Made by a program: the position numbers and the translations under genes. DNA of 64,000 nt from DATBJG01 sp963790545 (GTDB lineage: Bacteria > Acidobacteriota > Vicinamibacteria > Vicinamibacterales > JAMQPK01), in assembly GCA_963790545.1 (NCBI GenBank), contig CAWBPA010000016.1, forward strand, positions 124,001 to 188,000, given 5' to 3'. Below the pieces are notes generated by a model. The model was given only the letters and a program-made list of their open reading frames with translations. It had not been told where the DNA came from and searched no databases. Shown here piece by piece: positions 18,158-27,562 of the stretch (position 1 is its first letter; every line of letters begins with the position of its first letter).

Positions 18158-19282
18158 TTGAGACTTGTCTTTTACATTTCAGGCCACGGTTTCGGTCACG
18201 CCACGCGCGACATCGAGATCATCCGCGCACTCCGCGAGCTCGTCCCGGATTTGCGGATCACCGTGTGCACCGAGGTGCCTCGGTGGTTGTTCGAACGGTC
18301 GCTGGACAACGCCGTCGACTTCCGGACGATTGAATGCGACACGGGCCTGATTCAAACCGACAGTCTGCACGCAGACGAGGGGGCGAGCGTCGGTCGCGCA
18401 GCGGAGTTTTACGCCGCCTTCGATGCGGCGGTTTCGCAGGAGGCTGCATTCCTTCGTGGCCTGGGTGCGAGGCTCGTACTTGGTGACATTCCCCCACTGG
18501 CGTTTGCCGCAGCCGCGTCGGTTGGAATCCCGTCGGTTGCCGTTGGCAACTTCACGTGGGATTGGATTTACGAGGACTTCCCCGAGGTGTCGCGACATCC
18601 GCATCTCGTTCCAACGATTCGTCGTGCGTACGCGCAGGCGTCACTCGCCTTACGCCTGCCCATGCATGGTGGATTTGCCGGACTGGACCACATCCTCCGC
18701 GACATCCCGCTCATCGCACGCCGCTCGGCCCACACCCGCGCGGCCAGCCGCCGGTTGCTTGGTCTGCCCGATTCTCAGCTCGTGCTGCTGTCGTTTGGAG
18801 GGTACGGCCTGCGCGGACTGAACGCAGCCACGCCCGAAGGGCTGGCCGGCAACTTGCTCGTGATTACAAACGATGCGAGCGGTGTCGATCTCTGGCGCGA
18901 GGCGGCTTCTGGCGGCGGCCGGTTACCCAACGTCGTCCAGATAGCCGAGACAGACCTCAGACGGTTGGGTGGCCAGTATCAGGATCTCGTGCGTGCCGTC
19001 GACATCGTTGTGACGAAGCCGGGGTACGGCATCGTCTCCGAGTGCATTGCAAACGACACGGCCATCCTGTACACGAGTCGCGGGCGCTTTGCGGAATACG
19101 ACGTCCTGGTTTCCGGAATGCGGCGCTACGCGCGATCGCAGTTCATTCCGCAGGACGCACTGCTCGCCGGCCAGTGGGAGCCGTACCTGACCGAACTCGG
19201 TGCTGCCCCCGCGCCCGCCGAACAACCGGGAACCGATGGGGCTCGCGTTGCCGCGGAGATGATCCTGAAGGTAATGCCGTAA
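18158..19282 (+). CDS. Glycosyltransferase-like protein (GT28/MurG-like fold)
   Basis: 374 residues starting with a TTG at 18158 that lies inside a heptamer repeat (AGACTTG). The N-terminus FYISGHGFGHATRDIEIIRA is the GHGFGH motif of MurG-like and arabinokinase-associated glycosyltransferase domains. The C-terminal half has VDIVVTKPGYGIVSECIAND, the nucleotide-sugar binding region. Similar proteins occur alone or fused to a galactokinase-type domain; no kinase domain follows here. It begins 17 bp after lon on the same strand. Substrate is unknown. Confidence 0.8.
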   Translation: MRLVFYISGHGFGHATRDIEIIRALRELVPDLRITVCTEVPRWLFERSLDNAVDFRTIECDTGLIQTDSLHADEGASVGRAAEFYAAFDAAVSQEAAFLRGLGARLVLGDIPPLAFAAAASVGIPSVAVGNFTWDWIYEDFPEVSRHPHLVPTIRRAYAQASLALRLPMHGGFAGLDHILRDIPLIARRSAHTRAASRRLLGLPDSQLVLLSFGGYGLRGLNAATPEGLAGNLLVITNDASGVDLWREAASGGGRLPNVVQIAETDLRRLGGQYQDLVRAVDIVVTKPGYGIVSECIANDTAILYTSRGRFAEYDVLVSGMRRYARSQFIPQDALLAGQWEPYLTELGAAPAPAEQPGTDGARVAAEMILKVMP

Positions 19283-19299
19283 CTGAGATCTTGCGAATA

Positions 19300-19420
19300 T
19301 TTCAACACTGAGGACGCCGAGGGCGCGGAGTGCACAGGGAACTCTTAGATCCAGTCCTCTGCGGCCTCAGCGATCCCTGCGACCTCTGCGTTGAGCCTTA
19401 ACTGAAAACTGAAAACTGTT
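19300..19420. repeat. Repeat-filled gap: CGAGG units and AACTGAA heptamers
   Basis: CACTGAGGACGCCGAGGGCG and a partly complementary CTCTGCGGCCTCAGCG stretch form a hairpin of the CACAGAGG class. It is followed by AACTGAAAACTGAAAACTG, a 7-bp array that abuts the methyltransferase stop codon. Confidence 0.75.
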
Positions 19421-20122
19421 TCAGTCCTTCACACACGTCACGAGGGACCAGATTCGCGGAACGTTGACTCTTTCAATGGATTGCGGCCTGAGCGCGGCCT
19501 GAGTGAGAAAGGCGGGCAGGTCCAAATCTGCCTTGAACCCGATGTGCACGGTCATCGGCGAGATGATCCGCTCGATCCGCGCCAGCAACCAGTTGGTGCT
19601 GCGAAAATGATTTAACAGAATGAAACGGCCACCGGGACGGCACACACGGCGCATCTCGGACACCACCTGAACGGGATCGGGCACGACACTGATGACGTAC
19701 GGGGCGTACACGATATCAAAGCTGTTGTCGGGAAACTTGAGCTCCGCAGCATCCATCTGCAGCAACCTGACGTTGCGGACGCCATGACGAGCGATTCGAG
19801 TGCGCGCCTTCTCGAGCATCGAGTCCGACAGGTCGACGCCCGTGATCTGACACGTGGTGGGATAGAGCGGGACGTTGATGCCGGTCCCGACGCCCACTTC
19901 AAGAAGTTCGTCTCCGCGCGCGATACCCAGGCGCTGAATCGCGGTCAGTCGACCGGGATGGAGCGTCGGTCCGAACGTGTAGTCGTACACGGACGCAAGT
20001 TTTTCGTAGACGTCTTCCACGAAACCAGTCTCCACCGCAGTCACGGAAAGCGCGCGGGTGGCCGCGTCAGAGCTTCCGAGAAACTCATCGCTGGAGTTCT
20101 CGTAACGTGGAAATAGCGTCAT
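19421..20122 (-). CDS. SAM-dependent methyltransferase, phosphatidylethanolamine N-methyltransferase-like
   Basis: 233 residues from the ATG at 20122, which has a good ribosome site (GGAGGG at 20130-20135, minus strand). The class I fold is clear: motif I LLEVGVGTGINVPLYP, then ITGVDLSDSMLEKAR, and FPDNSFDIVYAPYVISVVPD. The sequence resembles bacterial PmtA/UbiE-type enzymes, which methylate phosphatidylethanolamine or quinones. It is cytoplasmic or membrane-associated. It stands alone between glycosyltransferase and propeller genes. The exact substrate cannot be read from the sequence. Confidence 0.8.
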   Translation of the reverse strand: MTLFPRYENSSDEFLGSSDAATRALSVTAVETGFVEDVYEKLASVYDYTFGPTLHPGRLTAIQRLGIARGDELLEVGVGTGINVPLYPTTCQITGVDLSDSMLEKARTRIARHGVRNVRLLQMDAAELKFPDNSFDIVYAPYVISVVPDPVQVVSEMRRVCRPGGRFILLNHFRSTNWLLARIERIISPMTVHIGFKADLDLPAFLTQAALRPQSIERVNVPRIWSLVTCVKD

Positions 20123-20239
20123 CAAGTGTCCCTCCGTTCTCTAGGCGTTAAGTACAACCTGCCGACTATACAACAACTTCCCGCACTTCCGACGCAGATG
20201 TGTGAAAAGTGGAAGACAGAGGGGCGTAGGGCGGGTGCA

Positions 20240-21487
20240 TCAGCGGGCCCGGATGTCGTAGGACATCAGCGTGCCCTGGTTGCGGATGTAGAGCCGGCCG
20301 CCGCTGACAACCGGGTGGGCCCAGCTCGAAAGACCGGTATCGGAGATCTCGAAGCGACCCTTCTCGCGGTATCCCGTCGGCGTCGCTTCAGCAAGTCCGA
20401 CCACGTTGTCCTCGCTGAACAAGTACAGATGGCCATCCGCATACGCCAGCGAGCCTTTGCCGACACTGCGGTGGCGCCACATGAGCTTGCCGGTGGAGAA
20501 TTCCAGACATGTCAGAATGGCGTTGTTGAATCCGTACAGATATCCGTTGACCAGTACGATTCCCCCGTGATGGTTCTGCATGTCGCGCGTGAAATAGATC
20601 TCCTGGGCTTTGATCTCTCCACCCTGCGCCTGAAGTCCGAGCAGCGCGCCTCCCGTGCCGTACGCGGAACTGTAGAAGACCTTGTTGTCGTGAAAAACTG
20701 GCGTCGTGATGTTGGCAGTCGAATTGGCAACGGCCCGGTGGCTCCACATGAGTTTGCCGTCTGACGCCCGGACGCCGATACCAGCCTCCGACGTCAACGT
20801 CATGACCGTTCGCACTCCGTGAACGTCGGCGACGATCGCCGACGCATAGCCGGCTTCGTCGCTGAGTTCTTTGCTTGTCCAGACGGTCTTCCCCGACATC
20901 TTGTCCAGCGCGACGACGCCGGCATTGCGCCCACCGGGGCTCACGATGACGTTGCTGCCATCGATGAGGGGCGACTCGCTCAGCAGCCAGTTGATGTTCC
21001 GGCCGCTGAAGTCCTTGAGAATGTTCCGCCGCCAAAGAATGGCTGCATCCTGAATGCGAAGGCACACGAGCTCGCCCGTTTCAGTGAGAACGTACACCCG
21101 ATCGCCATCGACGGTTGGCGTGCCGCGTGGTCCGGATCCACGATCGTTTTCGGCGCCAGGTCCGATAGTCTTCGACCACAGGCTTTTGCCGTCGGCGCGA
21201 TTCAGCACCGACAGGATGCTGTCCCTCCCACGCAGTCCCTGGACGAACACATGATCGCCCGCTACGGCAACCGACCCGAAACCCGCCCCGAGATTCGAGC
21301 TCGACCACACGAGCGACGGACCGGAAGGCGGCCACTGCTTCAGGAGTCCTGTCTCTCGTGATATGCCTGTACGATCGGGGCCACGCCACTGCGGCCAGTC
21401 CACGCCGGCACCGGACTGTCCACTGATGGACATCGTCAAAACGATGGTGAGTCCCAGTGCCGCTACGGCAGAAAAGCATCTATGCAT
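20240..21487 (-). CDS. PQQ-like beta-propeller protein (paralog 1)
   Basis: 415 residues from the ATG at 21487, with a signal peptide (CFSAVAALGLTIVLTMSISG). The mature protein starts DWPQWRGPDRTGISRETGLL, the hallmark of a large exported propeller family. Blades follow with repeats of the type ILSVLNRADGKSLWSKTIG and YGFNNAILTCLEFSTGKLMW. Propellers of this type resemble BamB or quinoprotein dehydrogenases, but the key catalytic residues of PQQ enzymes are not evident, so enzymatic activity is doubtful. It is divergent from the TonB receptor. Confidence 0.88.
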   Translation of the reverse strand: MHRCFSAVAALGLTIVLTMSISGQSGAGVDWPQWRGPDRTGISRETGLLKQWPPSGPSLVWSSSNLGAGFGSVAVAGDHVFVQGLRGRDSILSVLNRADGKSLWSKTIGPGAENDRGSGPRGTPTVDGDRVYVLTETGELVCLRIQDAAILWRRNILKDFSGRNINWLLSESPLIDGSNVIVSPGGRNAGVVALDKMSGKTVWTSKELSDEAGYASAIVADVHGVRTVMTLTSEAGIGVRASDGKLMWSHRAVANSTANITTPVFHDNKVFYSSAYGTGGALLGLQAQGGEIKAQEIYFTRDMQNHHGGIVLVNGYLYGFNNAILTCLEFSTGKLMWRHRSVGKGSLAYADGHLYLFSEDNVVGLAEATPTGYREKGRFEISDTGLSSWAHPVVSGGRLYIRNQGTLMSYDIRAR

Positions 21488-21562
21488 TACGACCTCCACC
21501 TTCGTGCCAATGCTAGAATACACGACGCCCTGGTCGGCTTCCTCCTTCGAGGCTCAATAATC

Positions 21563-23773
21563 ATGACGAGTGGAGCGCAAATGCTTTCGTCCTTTACGTC
21601 TGCCCGTGGACGAATTCTTCGCTTGTGCACCGCGGCCTTGATCCTGACAACGGTATCTGCCGCCGGACAAACGCCGGGTGGTTCTCAACCTTCCCCGGGA
21701 GCACAGACAGGTCAGCAGCCCATTGGGCCAATCGTGCTCCCGACCGTCATCGTCACGGCCCAGAAAGAACCGGCAGATGCGAAGACGCTTCCGGTGAGCC
21801 TGACTCCTGTTTCGGGTCGGACTCTCACCGACGCCGGCATTACGTTCGTCAGCGACGCAGCCATCTACGCGCCCAATACGTTTTTCTCGGAGCTGACCGC
21901 TCGAAAGATTAGCAACGCAAATTTCCGTGGTATCGGCTCCAGCCCGGCAAACCCCGGGATCACGACCTATTACGACGGCGTTCCGCAGCTCAACACCAAT
22001 ACCTCGAGCCTCGACCTGCTTCACGAAGATCAAATTGAATTCGTGCGGGGGCCTCAAAGCGCGCTCTTCGGGCGGAACAGCCTGGGGGGTCTCGTCAATA
22101 TCACGAGCATCCGGCCGTCGTTGATGGACTGGAACGGAAGCCTGTCGGTGCCGTTTGGGAATTACGGCGCTCGTGAAATTCGCGGCGGCGTCTCCGGACC
22201 GCTGGTGGTCGGCCGCCTCGGCCTGGCGGTCAGCCTGGGACACGAAAGCCGCGATGGCTACACGATCAACGATGTCACGGGCAACGATCTCGATCACCGC
22301 TCAGCTTTTTCCGGAAAAGGTCAGCTGCTCTGGACACCATCGAGCATCTGGGAAGCACGGCTCATCATCACCGGCGAACGCGCGCGGGATGGCGACTATG
22401 CACTGAACGATCTCGATGCGCTGAGGCAGAACCCTTTTCACGCTGCGCGCGACTTCGAAGGAGAAACCAACCGCGACGTGTTCGGCACGACGGTGTTGAC
22501 GCGCCGTGAGGGACAAAAGATTTCCTTTTCTTCGACGACCGGCTTCGTCAATTGGAAGACCCAGGACCTGACCGACCTCGACTACACGCCGTTCCCGTTC
22601 GCGACGCGGGACAACACGGAAGATGCGTTCCAGTTCACGCAGGAAGTTCGTCTGGCGTCTGCGGCAAACGCTCGCATAAGGCTGTCGGATCGCGCCTCGC
22701 TCAAATGGCAGAGTGGCCTCTTCTTCTTTACGCAGAACTACAATCAGGATGCGATCAACACTTTCAGTCCGTTCGTGCCGCCAGCGTTTCTCCCGTTTTC
22801 GTTCGAATCGCATTCCCCGCAGTCCGCACTCGACGACTGGGGGTTGGGGGTGTACGGTCAGGCGACGACGACGCTGAATGATCGGCTCGACCTCTCGGCT
22901 GGTGCCCGGGTGGACTACGAGAACAAGCAGGCCGCGCTCAACACATTCGTGGTTCCGCCCCTGCCCTTCGCGCCGGCCAACGTCGTGAACGCCGAGCGGG
23001 ACTTCTCGAATGTCTCTCCCCAGGCGGCCATGACCTTCCGCCTTCAACCCGACAGAATGGTGTACGGGACGTTTGGAGGCGGGTTCAAGGCTGGCGGGTT
23101 CAACCCGGCGTCGCCCGCCGGGAGTGAATCCTACGGTGAGGAACACACGTGGCATTTCGAGGGAGGCCTGAAAACGACATGGGCCGGGGGTCGGCTGTCG
23201 ACGAACGTTGCGGCCTTCTACATTGACTGGACCGACCTGCAGCTGAACCTCCCCAACCCGTTCGTGCCAGCCCAGTTCTATATCGCCAACGTCGGCGATG
23301 CTCGAAGCGGTGGCTTCGAGGTGGAAGTCACGGCACGACCGCAGACAGGGTTGGACTTTTTCGGAGCGTTTGGCTATACGCACGGGCGCTTCAAGGACGG
23401 GAGTTCGTCAATCAACGGTGACATCTCTGGCAACGAGCTGCCGAACACGCCAGACTACACCGCCACACTGGGAACGCAGCTTTCGCACGTCCTGACCCCG
23501 GCAGCCACATTGTACGGACGTGCTGAAGTGGTGTTCTACGGTGCCTTCCAGTATGACGATGGGAACAACGTTGGGCAGGATGCGTATTCGCTTGCCAATT
23601 TTCGGGGAGGCGTTCGGGGCCGGTTCGTGTTTGCGGAAGCGTGGGTGAGAAACGCCTTCGATACCCAGTACATCCCGATTGCCTTCGCGTATCCGGGCTT
23701 TGCGCCGTCTGGATATGTTGGTGAGAGCGGCAGACCTCGAACCTTCGGGATCAGCGCCGGATTGACGTTTTAA
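21563..23773 (+). CDS. TonB-dependent outer-membrane receptor
   Basis: About 736 residues from the ATG at 21563, with a signal peptide (…AALILTTVSAAGQ). A plug domain follows: VIVTAQKEPADAKTLPVSLT near the TonB box, YYDGVPQLNTN, and EFVRGPQSALFGRNSLGGLV. The beta-barrel runs to the C-terminal TFGISAGLTF, ending in phenylalanine as expected for outer-membrane insertion. Length is normal for siderophore- or glycan-type receptors. It is followed on the same strand by three propeller genes and is divergent from another, which suggests joint use of an imported compound; the ligand is unknown. Confidence 0.93.
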   Translation: MTSGAQMLSSFTSARGRILRLCTAALILTTVSAAGQTPGGSQPSPGAQTGQQPIGPIVLPTVIVTAQKEPADAKTLPVSLTPVSGRTLTDAGITFVSDAAIYAPNTFFSELTARKISNANFRGIGSSPANPGITTYYDGVPQLNTNTSSLDLLHEDQIEFVRGPQSALFGRNSLGGLVNITSIRPSLMDWNGSLSVPFGNYGAREIRGGVSGPLVVGRLGLAVSLGHESRDGYTINDVTGNDLDHRSAFSGKGQLLWTPSSIWEARLIITGERARDGDYALNDLDALRQNPFHAARDFEGETNRDVFGTTVLTRREGQKISFSSTTGFVNWKTQDLTDLDYTPFPFATRDNTEDAFQFTQEVRLASAANARIRLSDRASLKWQSGLFFFTQNYNQDAINTFSPFVPPAFLPFSFESHSPQSALDDWGLGVYGQATTTLNDRLDLSAGARVDYENKQAALNTFVVPPLPFAPANVVNAERDFSNVSPQAAMTFRLQPDRMVYGTFGGGFKAGGFNPASPAGSESYGEEHTWHFEGGLKTTWAGGRLSTNVAAFYIDWTDLQLNLPNPFVPAQFYIANVGDARSGGFEVEVTARPQTGLDFFGAFGYTHGRFKDGSSSINGDISGNELPNTPDYTATLGTQLSHVLTPAATLYGRAEVVFYGAFQYDDGNNVGQDAYSLANFRGGVRGRFVFAEAWVRNAFDTQYIPIAFAYPGFAPSGYVGESGRPRTFGISAGLTF

Positions 23774-23807
23774 GTGAAGCAGGCGGATAGAATAGGGAGA
23801 GGTACGT

Positions 23808-26026
23808 ATGCTGAAGAAGCTTTTCCTTGGAACCGTCCTGCTGGGTTTCGGGGTCGCGATCTCGGCGCAGAGTCCGCGACGGGTGGCGCTGGGCGACTGG
23901 CCCGAAATGCGGGGCCCGAGCCGTGACGGCGTGTCCCCAGAAACCGGACTCGTCGACAAGTGGGCGCCCAACGGCGAAAATTTTCTGTGGCGGGTTCCAT
24001 ACGGTGGGCGCTCTGCTCCCATCGTCATGGGCAACCGTGTCTACATCCAAAACCCTTCCGGACGAGGCGCCGAACTGCAGGAGCGCGTCATGGCGCTCGA
24101 TGCGGACACCGGAAAGCTGATCTGGGAATACAGGTTCAACCTGTTTCAAAGTGACGTGCCGGCCCATCGCGTCGGATGGGCATCTCCGGCCGCCGATCCA
24201 GAGACCGGAAACGTCTACGCCCTGAGCGGCGGTGCCCAGGTCATTGCGCTCAGCCGCGATGGCAAGCTGCTCTGGCAGCGCTCGTTTGGGGAAGAATTTG
24301 CGGCCTTTACAACCCACGGGGGACGCACGATGTCGCCTCTCGTCGATGGCGACCTCGTCATCGTCAGCGCAGCCGTCTCCAACTGGGGCACCGAGGCCAA
24401 CCGCGCGCACCGGTTCATCGCACTCGACAAGCGGACGGGAGAGGTCGTGTACGTCGCCAACCCTGGCGGACGTCCGTACGATACGGCGTATGCCGCGCCC
24501 CTCATCGCAACGATTAATGGCATGCGGCTGCTCATTGCCGGTCTTGGCGATGGCGCGGTCCACGCAATCAAGCCGCAGACGGGTGAACGCGTCTGGAGCT
24601 TCGTGGCGGCTAAACGTGCGATCAACACGGGCGTCGTGGTCAACGGTAATTCGGTCATCGTCTCGCATGGCGATGAGAACCTCGACACCAATCAGATGGG
24701 GTTGATTGCTGCCATCGACGGCTCCCAATCCGGGACCATCAAGGCCCCGACGTGGGCGAACAAGGGCACCGAGTTCGGGTATCGTCACCGGTAAGCGATG
24801 GGACGCGCGTGTACCAGATTGACAATGGCTCGACGCTATCGGCGTTCGACCTTGCAACCGGCAAGGCGTTGTGGTCATTACCACTCGCCACCGGGCAGAA
24901 GGCCCCCGCCGTGCTGGCCGATGGAAAGATTTACGTCGGCACGGAAGGTGGCGAGTTCTTCATCGTCCGGCCGGGCGCCGAGCGCGCGGAGATCCTGAAC
25001 AAGGTGGAACTGCCCAACAGCACCAACAGCTGTTGCGGTTCGGAGGGGACCGCGGAGCAGATTCTGGGCGGCGTGGCCATTTCGCGCGGGCGCATTTTCT
25101 TCGTGTCGAGCGATGCGGTGTACGCCATTGGCCCGAAGCAGGCGAAAGCGCTCACCGGCTTTGCGGTCGATCAGCCCGCCGGCAAGGGTGAAGGCATGCC
25201 GGCCCATGTTCAGGTCGTTCCCACCGAGCTCGTCCTGACCCCCGGCCAGACGGTGAAGCTGCGCGCGCGTCTTTTCGACGACAAGGGGCGCTTCATTCGA
25301 GAGGACAAGGCCACGTGGTCTCTCGAAGGGCTCAAGGGTAACGTTGCTGACGGCGCATTCACGGTTGCGAACGAGCCGATCGAACAGGCGGGCTTGATCA
25401 AAGCCGCCGTCGGCGGGCTGACTGGTCAGGCGCGGGCCCGCGTCGTGCATCCGCTGCCGTGGAAGGAAACGTTCGATTCCTATGCCGACGGCGCGGTACC
25501 GCCCGGCTGGGTCAACGCCGTCGCGGGAAAATTTTCCGTCGTCACCCTGGACGGGCAGAAGGTCCTGCAGAAGGCGGCCGACAACACCATTTTCAAGCGT
25601 GCGCGGGTGTTCATCGGGCCAACCGACTGGGCGAACTACACGTTCGAGGCCGACGTGCGCGCGGCCACGGCCCGGCGCCAGATGGGCGATGTCGGGATCA
25701 CGGTGCAGCGGTATTCGCTCGTGCTCTATGGCAACTCGCAGCGTCTGAAGCTCGAGCCGTGGGAGCCCGAAACGGCGCGGACGGTGACGGTCCCGTTCGC
25801 ATGGAAGGCTGATACGTGGTACCGACTGAAGCTGAGAGTCGAGAACACCGCCGATGGAAAAGTCCGCGCGCTCGGCAAAGCCTGGCCCGTCGGCGAGATG
25901 GAACCGCAAGCCTGGATGATTGACAAGGTCGATCCGATCGGAAACCAACAAGGGGCCCCGGGCCTCTTCCTCGATGCCCAGTTCGGTGCGTCCCTGGATA
26001 ACTTTGCGCTGACCAAGAATCAGTGA
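23808..26026 (+). CDS. PQQ-like beta-propeller protein (paralog 2), frameshifted
   Basis: A good ribosome site (GGGAGAGG at 23795-23802) precedes the ATG at 23808. The first frame has a signal peptide and GDWPEMRGPSRDGVSPETGL, then blades to ...NKGTEFGY. The second continues SSPVSDGTRVYQIDNGSTLS to the stop at 26026. One missing base near 24781-24783 (TATCG for TATTCG) would join them into about 739 residues. The C-terminal part is different from the other paralogs: an Ig-like stretch (PTELVLTPGQTVKLRARLFD) and a jelly-roll-like domain (FDSYADGAVPPGW…YTFEADVR) as in some carbohydrate-binding modules. Exported; function unknown. Confidence 0.85.
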
Positions 26027-26086
26027 CTCGAGTTCACCACAGAGGTCACAGAGGACACAGAGAATCAACAACGTAAGATTGTTCTC
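26027..26086. repeat. CACAGAGG-type short repeat
   Basis: ACCACAGAGGTCACAGAGG and following CACAGAG words step by 9 bp in the gap between two propeller genes. It is the same family as the repeats at 45262 and 46787. Confidence 0.75.
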
Positions 26087-27562
26087 GTGCGAGCTCTCAT
26101 CATGCGTATAAATCCACTTCCATTCCCAGCCGCGCTGGCCGTGTTCGCAACCTTGCTTGCGTCCGTCGCCGCCGGTATTACCGTCACTCGACTCGTCGCC
26201 TCCGAGCCTGGCAGCGGTGACTGGCCCATGTGGGGCGGCACTCCCGATCGCAACATGGTGTCGCAGGCCAAGGGGATGCCAGGCGAGTGGGACGTCAAGA
26301 CCAAAAAGAACGTCAAGTGGGTGGCGCAGCTCGGATCGCAGAGCTACGGCAACCCTGTGGTTGCCGGGGGTATGGTGTTCGTTGGTACCAACAACGAGCT
26401 CATGAGAGATCCGAAGCAGCCGGGCGATCGCGGCGTCCTCATGGCGTTTCGCGAATCGGACGGCGAATTTCTGTGGCAGCAAACCCATCCAAAGCTCGAG
26501 TCGGGGCGTGCGAACGACTGGCCCTTCCAGGGAATCGCGTCTTCACCGCTCGTCGTCGGTGAGCGTCTGTACTACACGAGCAATCGCGGGGTCGTGCTCT
26601 GCCTCGATATCCAGGGGTTCCGCGACAAAGAAAACGACGGCGACGTCAAAGACGAAAAGCTCACGGGACAGTTCGATGCCGACGTGATCTGGACGTTCGA
26701 CATGATGGAAGAGGTTGGCTCCTATCCGCACAACCTCTCGAACTCGTCGCCGGTGATCTGGGGCGATTTGATTTTCGTCAGCACGTCGAACGGGCAGGAC
26801 GAAAGTCACGTCAATATTCCATCCCCGCGAGCGCCGGCGATCATCGCGCTCAACAAGGACACTGGAAAACTGGTCTGGGAGGACAACTCGGTCGAAGATC
26901 GAATTCTTCACGGTCAGTGGTCGACACCGTCGGTAGGGACCATCGGCGGCGTCGTGCAGGTCGTGTCGGCTCAGGGCGACGGCTGGGTACGCGGGTACGA
27001 GGCAGCCACCGGCAAGAAGCTCTGGGAATTCGACTCGAACCCCAAGGAGTCGGTCTGGCCCCGGACGCGCAACGAGCTGATTGGCACACCGGTCATCGTG
27101 GACGACCGCGTGTATATCGCCAACGGTCAGGACCCCGAGCATGGAGAAGGCGTGGGGCATCTGTACGCCATCGACGCAACCAAGCGCGGCGACATTACGC
27201 AGACGGGGCGAATCTGGCACTTCGACAAGATTCGGCGGTCGATTTCAACGGCCGCTGTGGCCGACGGCCTGCTTTACATTGCGGACTTCAGCGGCTTCCT
27301 GCACTGCCTCGACGCAAAGACCGGGCAGTTGTACTGGACACACGACGTGTTTGCGGCCGTGTGGGGTTCTCCGTTTGTCGTCGATGGGAAGGTCTACCTG
27401 GGCGATGAGGATGGCGACATTGTCGTCATGCAGCACGGCAAGGAGGCCAAGGTCCTCGGGGAAATGAACATGGGCAGTGCGGTGTACTCAACGCCAGTCC
27501 CGGCACACGGCGCTTTGTTTCTCAACAACCGGACGGAGCTTTTCGCGCTGGCTGTGAAGTGA
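26087..27562 (+). CDS. PQQ-like beta-propeller protein (paralog 3)
   Basis: 491 residues from a GTG at 26087; an ATG at 26102 is an alternative. A signal or anchor helix (AALAVFATLLASVAAGITVT) is followed by GDWPMWGGTPDRNMVSQAKG, a variant of the family start. It has about eight blades with GKLVWED, GKKLWEFD and GQLYWTHD turns. The middle has an unusual acidic insert (RDKENDGDVKDEKLTGQFD). It overlaps the next propeller gene as TGATG, so the two are co-translated. Predicted periplasmic; function unknown. Confidence 0.9.
   Translation: MRALIMRINPLPFPAALAVFATLLASVAAGITVTRLVASEPGSGDWPMWGGTPDRNMVSQAKGMPGEWDVKTKKNVKWVAQLGSQSYGNPVVAGGMVFVGTNNELMRDPKQPGDRGVLMAFRESDGEFLWQQTHPKLESGRANDWPFQGIASSPLVVGERLYYTSNRGVVLCLDIQGFRDKENDGDVKDEKLTGQFDADVIWTFDMMEEVGSYPHNLSNSSPVIWGDLIFVSTSNGQDESHVNIPSPRAPAIIALNKDTGKLVWEDNSVEDRILHGQWSTPSVGTIGGVVQVVSAQGDGWVRGYEAATGKKLWEFDSNPKESVWPRTRNELIGTPVIVDDRVYIANGQDPEHGEGVGHLYAIDATKRGDITQTGRIWHFDKIRRSISTAAVADGLLYIADFSGFLHCLDAKTGQLYWTHDVFAAVWGSPFVVDGKVYLGDEDGDIVVMQHGKEAKVLGEMNMGSAVYSTPVPAHGALFLNNRTELFALAVK

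Noticed and set aside
22301..23383. A 360-codon minus-strand frame
   Set aside because: Antisense to the TonB-receptor barrel; a shadow of codon bias in GC-rich DNA.
24878..26488. A 536-codon minus-strand frame
   Set aside because: Antisense to two propeller genes and a gap with repeats; no signal or domain.
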